This document shows positions 51,409 to 54,660 of a DNA stretch of 54,660 nt, one piece after another. Every line of letters begins with the position of its first letter. Positions within the stretch are counted from its first letter, which is position 1. The notes below the pieces were generated by a model. The model ran no database searches, was not told the origin of the DNA, and saw nothing but the letters and a program-made list of their open reading frames with translations. Origin of the DNA: Nocardia vinacea NBRC 16497 (GTDB taxonomy: Bacteria > Actinomycetota > Actinomycetes > Mycobacteriales > Mycobacteriaceae). The translations under genes were made by a program, and so were the position numbers. Location of the stretch: contig NZ_BAGN01000409.1 in assembly GCF_000308835.1 (NCBI RefSeq), positions 1 to 54,660 on the forward strand. The letters run 5' to 3'.

Positions 51409-52302
51409 CTAGACCGGCAGCTCGCCCGCGACGACCCAGGTCGCCACCCGGGCCGCGATCACCGGTGCATCCTTGACCCACTGGAAGTGGTCACGGTGGT
51501 CGACCGGCGCATTCTCGTCGATATGCCACTGGGTGACCCGGGCGTTGGGCATCCGGGAGACCAGGAAGTCGACATTGGACTTCGGGCCGAGCACATCCTC
51601 GGACAGCGAGATGACCAGCACCGGCAGTGTCATCCGGCGCAGCAGCGTGTTGTATTGCCGCGCTGTGCCTTTCGGGCGATAGTAGCTGGTCAGCGAGTGC
51701 ATCGACCAGTCCCGCATCACGCGGCCGGGCATCGGTGCTGGGATCAGCACGCCGCCGGGCCAGTGTCCCTTCCAGCGCGATACCAAGCCGATCCACTGGA
51801 TCTGGCTCAGTGCCTCGTACCAGCGGCGCGGTCCGAACGCCCACCAGAACACGGTCCCGGTCCCGATGACGGTCACACCGGCGACCTGGTCGGGTTCGGC
51901 GGCGGCGAAAAGCAGCGCGAGCTGGCCGCCGAGACTGTGTCCGAAAAGGTGGATCGGCGCCTCTGGAAAGCGTGTGCGCACCGCGGAAACTATCGCGGGC
52001 AGATCGATTTCCAACATCTCGCGATAGCCGAAATCGCTGTGCAGCCCGAATTCCGGCTTCGCCTCACCGTGCGCGCGCAGATCGCAGGTGGCGACCGAAA
52101 GCCCCTGGGCGTTCAGCTCTTTGGCAAGGGGCAGGTAGTTCTTCGCCTTCATTGCCATGGCGGGCAGGATCAGCACCACCGGCGCACCGGACTTCTTGGC
52201 GGGCAGGAAGCGAACGGTGAATTCGACGCCATCGTCGGTCGATACGGTGGTCGACTCCAAACTGCGGAATTCCGAACTCTTCTGAGGTGCAGCGCTGGTC
52301 AC
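51409..52302 (-). CDS. Alpha/beta hydrolase (serine hydrolase)
   Basis: The 297-residue cytosolic hydrolase starts with a GTG overlapping the stop of the upstream thioesterase gene (GTGA). It has the oxyanion region VLILPAMAMKAKNY, nucleophile elbow FGHSLGGQLAL and a candidate catalytic His near the end (HRDHFQWV). It resembles serine aminopeptidase S33/monoglyceride lipase-like hydrolases. In an operon with an acyl-CoA dehydrogenase, a thioesterase and a glycerophosphodiester-type importer, it likely handles lipid esters. The substrate is not known. Confidence 0.83.
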   Translation of the reverse strand: MTSAAPQKSSEFRSLESTTVSTDDGVEFTVRFLPAKKSGAPVVLILPAMAMKAKNYLPLAKELNAQGLSVATCDLRAHGEAKPEFGLHSDFGYREMLEIDLPAIVSAVRTRFPEAPIHLFGHSLGGQLALLFAAAEPDQVAGVTVIGTGTVFWWAFGPRRWYEALSQIQWIGLVSRWKGHWPGGVLIPAPMPGRVMRDWSMHSLTSYYRPKGTARQYNTLLRRMTLPVLVISLSEDVLGPKSNVDFLVSRMPNARVTQWHIDENAPVDHRDHFQWVKDAPVIAARVATWVVAGELPV

Positions 52303-52877
52303 TGGCCCGCCTCCGTGATCGCGATATCGCAGACGTAGTCGAAGGTGAACTTCGCGACGACCACATCGGCGTCGTCGAGCAGCACCGCCTTGCCGGACAA
52401 TTCGAACCGGTTCGAGGCGGTTGCGGCCAGCACTTCGGCGAGTTCACGCTGATCGACGGTGGCGATGGCGCGGATCCGCCCGACCGCCGGTTTGCGATAG
52501 GACGCCGTGCCCGCGCGCAGCACCAGACGCTCGACGGTGTCCAAGCGGGTGGCGGCCGCACCGACGAAGGCCGCCGCGCCACCGATATCGGCGGCGGTGA
52601 ACAGCGCACCGGCGTGCACGGTGCCCATGTGGTTGCGCACGGTGTCCACGGCGGGAATCTCCACGACCGCTCGTTCCGGCGAGATCTCGGTGATCAGAGT
52701 GCCGACGTGTCGTCCGAACGGCACCATATCCTGCGATACCGCCCGCAGATATTCGTAATCGACCGCATCACAATCGAGTTCGGGATACGCAGCGGCGAAT
52801 CCAACGATTTCACGCGTTGGCCCACCCGTCACCCGGCCGCCACCCCTCATGGAATCGCTTCGCGATACTGTATTCAT
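52299..52877 (-). CDS. Hot-dog thioesterase-like protein
   Basis: The 192-residue protein has an AGGAG site before the ATG at 52877. The hot-dog fold shows in RNHMGTVHAGALFTAADIGG, where the VHAGA helix start and D are the active region of PaaI/YiiD-like thioesterases, and in later strands. The first 40 residues are less conserved. It lies 9 bp after the acyl-CoA dehydrogenase gene and overlaps the hydrolase gene, so it is translationally coupled. Function is acyl-thioester hydrolysis in lipid turnover, or a non-catalytic hot-dog role. Confidence 0.8.
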   Translation of the reverse strand: MNTVSRSDSMRGGGRVTGGPTREIVGFAAAYPELDCDAVDYEYLRAVSQDMVPFGRHVGTLITEISPERAVVEIPAVDTVRNHMGTVHAGALFTAADIGGAAAFVGAAATRLDTVERLVLRAGTASYRKPAVGRIRAIATVDQRELAEVLAATASNRFELSGKAVLLDDADVVVAKFTFDYVCDIAITEAGQ

Positions 52878-52886
52878 TTCTCTCCT

Positions 52887-54044
52887 TCAGCGATTGCGCA
52901 GTGCGCGACGGGCGATGGACCAGCGCAGCACCTCGGATGGCCCCTCATAGATGCGGAAGGCCCTGGCCTCCACCAGGAATCGGGCGACCAGATAGTCCTC
53001 GCAGACTCCGAGTCCGCCGTGCAGCTGCACCGCCCGGTCGAGCACCCGCCAGACCGCCTCGGAGACAAAAGTTTTCGCGATCGACGCATCGTGGCGCGCC
53101 TGCGAGGATGTCGGCCCCTGCTCGTCGATGGTCTCCGCCGCCGTGCGGATCACGCCGCGAGCCGCGGTGATATCGATCTCGTTGTCGGCGACTAGTCCCT
53201 GCGCCAGACCATGATCGGCGATCGGCACACCGAAAGCCTTGCGGGTGCTGATGTGTTCGATGGCGAGGTGGTGCGCGCGCACGGCCAGCCCGAGCCAGTT
53301 CATGCAGAACACCAGGCGCGAGGGCGCGAGCCGAACCTGGGCCAGTACCAGTCCCTGACCGACCGCGCCGAGTACGGCGGAATCCGGTACCGCACAGTCG
53401 ACGAAGGCGATCTCGCAGTGTCCGCCCGGCGCACTGGAATGGTCGAGCGTCGGCATCCGGCGACCGACCTTCAGACCCGGATTGTCCTGGTCCACCAGGA
53501 ACATGGTGGGTCCGTCAGTGGTCTGCGCGACACAGATGGTGAACGCGGCACCCTGCGCGCCGGTGGTGAAATGTTTGGCGCCGTTGATGATCCAGCCGTC
53601 GTCGGTCTCCTCGGCGACGGTCTGCAGCATGCCGGGATCGGAACCCGCGCCCGGAGCCGGTTCGGTCATCGCAATGGCCGAGCGCACCTCACCGGCGGCC
53701 AGCGGCGCGAGATAGCGCTGCTGCTGTTCGGCATTGGCCACATGGGCGAGCAGGTGGATATTCCCGTCATCGGGCGCCCAGGCGTTCACCGCGATCGGGC
53801 CGAGCAGACTGGCTCCGGCCGCTTCCAGCACCTGCGCCTGGGCCCTGGTGTCCAGGCCGAGTCCGCCATACTCCGGGGCGGACAGCGGGCCGAATACGCC
53901 CGCCTCCTTCGCCTTCTTCTGTAATTCGAGCCGCAGCGCGTCGTCCATGACGCGCCCGTCGACGACGACCTCGCGTTCCACCGGAATTACCTGGTCACGT
54001 ATGAACTGGGTGGTCTTGTCCACCAAATGCGCCACAGTGGTCAT
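52887..54044 (-). CDS. Acyl-CoA dehydrogenase
   Basis: The 385-residue flavoprotein has the acyl-CoA dehydrogenase plan: an N-terminal helical domain with PEYGGLGLDTRA, a middle beta domain with AIAMTEPAPGAGSDP and DGWIINGAKHFTTGA, and a C-terminal helical domain with KAFGVPIADHG, QLHGGLGVCEDY and FRIYEGPSEVLRWSIARR. FAD would sit between the last two domains. In the R-IYEGPSEV segment the usual catalytic Glu (EG) is present. It oxidises the alpha-beta bond of an acyl-CoA, the first step of beta-oxidation. It leads the long minus-strand operon and is divergent from a reductase gene. Confidence 0.93.
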   Translation of the reverse strand: MTTVAHLVDKTTQFIRDQVIPVEREVVVDGRVMDDALRLELQKKAKEAGVFGPLSAPEYGGLGLDTRAQAQVLEAAGASLLGPIAVNAWAPDDGNIHLLAHVANAEQQQRYLAPLAAGEVRSAIAMTEPAPGAGSDPGMLQTVAEETDDGWIINGAKHFTTGAQGAAFTICVAQTTDGPTMFLVDQDNPGLKVGRRMPTLDHSSAPGGHCEIAFVDCAVPDSAVLGAVGQGLVLAQVRLAPSRLVFCMNWLGLAVRAHHLAIEHISTRKAFGVPIADHGLAQGLVADNEIDITAARGVIRTAAETIDEQGPTSSQARHDASIAKTFVSEAVWRVLDRAVQLHGGLGVCEDYLVARFLVEARAFRIYEGPSEVLRWSIARRALRNR

Positions 54045-54094
54045 GGCGTCAGTTTCGGTGGGCGGGCGGCGTCTGAGTCGAGTCGATAGTCAAC

Positions 54095-54113
54095 GTCGAT
54101 TGTGCGAATCGAC
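54095..54113. promoter_or_regulatory. Inverted repeat in divergent promoter region (TetR-operator-like)
   Basis: GTCGATT (54095-54101) and AATCGAC (54107-54113) form a 7-5-7 inverted repeat in the 144-bp gap between the acyl-CoA dehydrogenase and reductase starts. Size and position fit a repressor of TetR type controlling both genes. No regulator gene is visible at this end of the window. Confidence 0.55.
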
Positions 54114-54188
54114 TGCGCATTCGTCCGGTGCGGATCGGCGGTCTCTCGGCGACGGTAGTCGCGAAGACGAGATAGCCGAGGGGACCAG

Positions 54189-54660
54189 ATGACGGACATT
54201 CCGGTACGGGTATCGGCCCGCCGTGACGAGGCCGAAGGTGTGTTCTCGCTCGAGCTGTGCGCGTTTGCGGGCCGGGAACTGCCTTCGTGGACACCTGGCG
54301 CGCATATCGACGTGGCGGTCGGCGCCGCGGGGGTCCGTCAATACTCGCTCTGCGGTGATCCGGCGGATCGGCGGCACTGGCGGATCGCGGTGCTGCGCGA
54401 ACCCGAGGGACGTGGCGGTTCGGAATATCTGCACCTGAACGCATTTCCGGATACGGAGCTGCGTATTTCGCGGCCCCGCAACAATTTCGAGTTCGTTGTG
54501 CGCGACAGCTATGTATTCGTCGCGGGCGGTATCGGGATCACGCCGATTCTGCCGATGCTGGCCGCCGCGCAGGCTTCGGGCGCACGGTGGGAGTTGTACT
54601 ACGGCGGCCGGACTCGAGGACATATGGCCTTTGCCGATGCGATCGCGCGCCGATATCCAC
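54189..54660 (+). CDS. PDR/VanB-type ferredoxin oxidoreductase (partial, cut by right edge)
   Basis: The ATG at 54189 has GAGGGGA upstream and the frame is open to the window end, 157 codons. The N-terminal flavin domain has RQYSLCGDP, the FMN/FAD phosphate contact of the FNR-like fold, and later FVAGGIGITPILPMLAAA, the nucleotide-binding glycine motif. This matches the phthalate dioxygenase reductase/vanillate demethylase reductase family, which passes electrons from NAD(P)H via flavin and a C-terminal 2Fe-2S domain. That domain would lie beyond the edge. It may supply electrons to a P450 or oxygenase encoded further right. Confidence 0.9.
   Translation, partial: MTDIPVRVSARRDEAEGVFSLELCAFAGRELPSWTPGAHIDVAVGAAGVRQYSLCGDPADRRHWRIAVLREPEGRGGSEYLHLNAFPDTELRISRPRNNFEFVVRDSYVFVAGGIGITPILPMLAAAQASGARWELYYGGRTRGHMAFADAIARRYP

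Noticed and set aside
1..54660. tRNA, rRNA or riboswitch genes
   Set aside because: No cloverleaf, rRNA or known riboswitch core was recognised by eye; intergenic gaps are short.

Overview
The window is about 54.7 kb of GC-rich actinomycete DNA. Dense operons with ATGA/GTGA overlaps, many GTG starts, an F420-type oxidoreductase, ESX/type VII-like small proteins, several P450s and a Ugp-like ABC transporter with a phosphodiesterase suggest Nocardia or a close relative. This is inferred from gene content and style; no rRNA or marker gene is present.

Left edge (1-2443, minus): the end of a contractile-injection-system (eCIS) locus, with the N-terminal part of an AAA+ ATPase, a DUF4255/Pvc16-like sheath-terminator protein and a LuxR-type regulator. 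Next (2721-5777, plus) is a three-gene cell-wall operon. It holds a membrane-anchored hydrolase with M23, lytic transglycosylase and NlpC/P60 modules (the last lacking its cysteine) and two related small lipoproteins.

5948-9702 is a compact RiPP locus of the FxsA/FxsB (triceptide, cyclophane) kind: a 50-residue precursor ending in an FxS motif, a radical SAM/SPASM maturase fused to an HExxH peptide-hydroxylase domain, and a second free-standing HExxH paralogue.

9849-38118 is the dominant feature, a large secondary-lipid gene cluster. Left flank: an ExxR-less P450, an LLM oxidoreductase and a thioesterase. A minus-strand operon (17557 down to 12625) encodes an acyl-AMP ligase, two soluble diiron desaturase-like proteins, a hot-dog thioesterase, a free ACP and a cyclopropane-synthase-like methyltransferase. 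A plus-strand series follows: three P450s, two FAD oxidoreductases, a LysR regulator, a fatty-acyl ligase and an SGNH hydrolase. It ends in a stripped-down PUFA-synthase-like trio: a PfaA-like protein (KS-AT-ACP-ACP-KR-DH), a PfaC-like subunit with only the dehydratase half, and a PfaD-like enoyl reductase. The likely product is an acyl chain built iteratively, desaturated, oxidised and methylated. Its structure cannot be read from the sequence.

38115-42790 looks rearranged: a truncated ORF, a secreted hydrolase with a divergent AraC-like regulator, and an SGNH hydrolase/MFS cassette flanked by fragments of an ABC permease gene whose intact copy lies at 46268-47080. 42792-46233 is a type VII secretion-type cassette: two WXG-like proteins, an unknown protein and an RDD membrane protein.

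46268-54044 (minus) reads as one long operon: acyl-CoA dehydrogenase, thioesterase, alpha/beta hydrolase, and an ABC importer (ATPase, binding lipoprotein, two permeases) with a calcineurin-like phosphodiesterase, suggesting import of glycerophosphodiesters or sugar phosphates. The window ends in a divergent ferredoxin-reductase-like oxidoreductase cut by the right edge.
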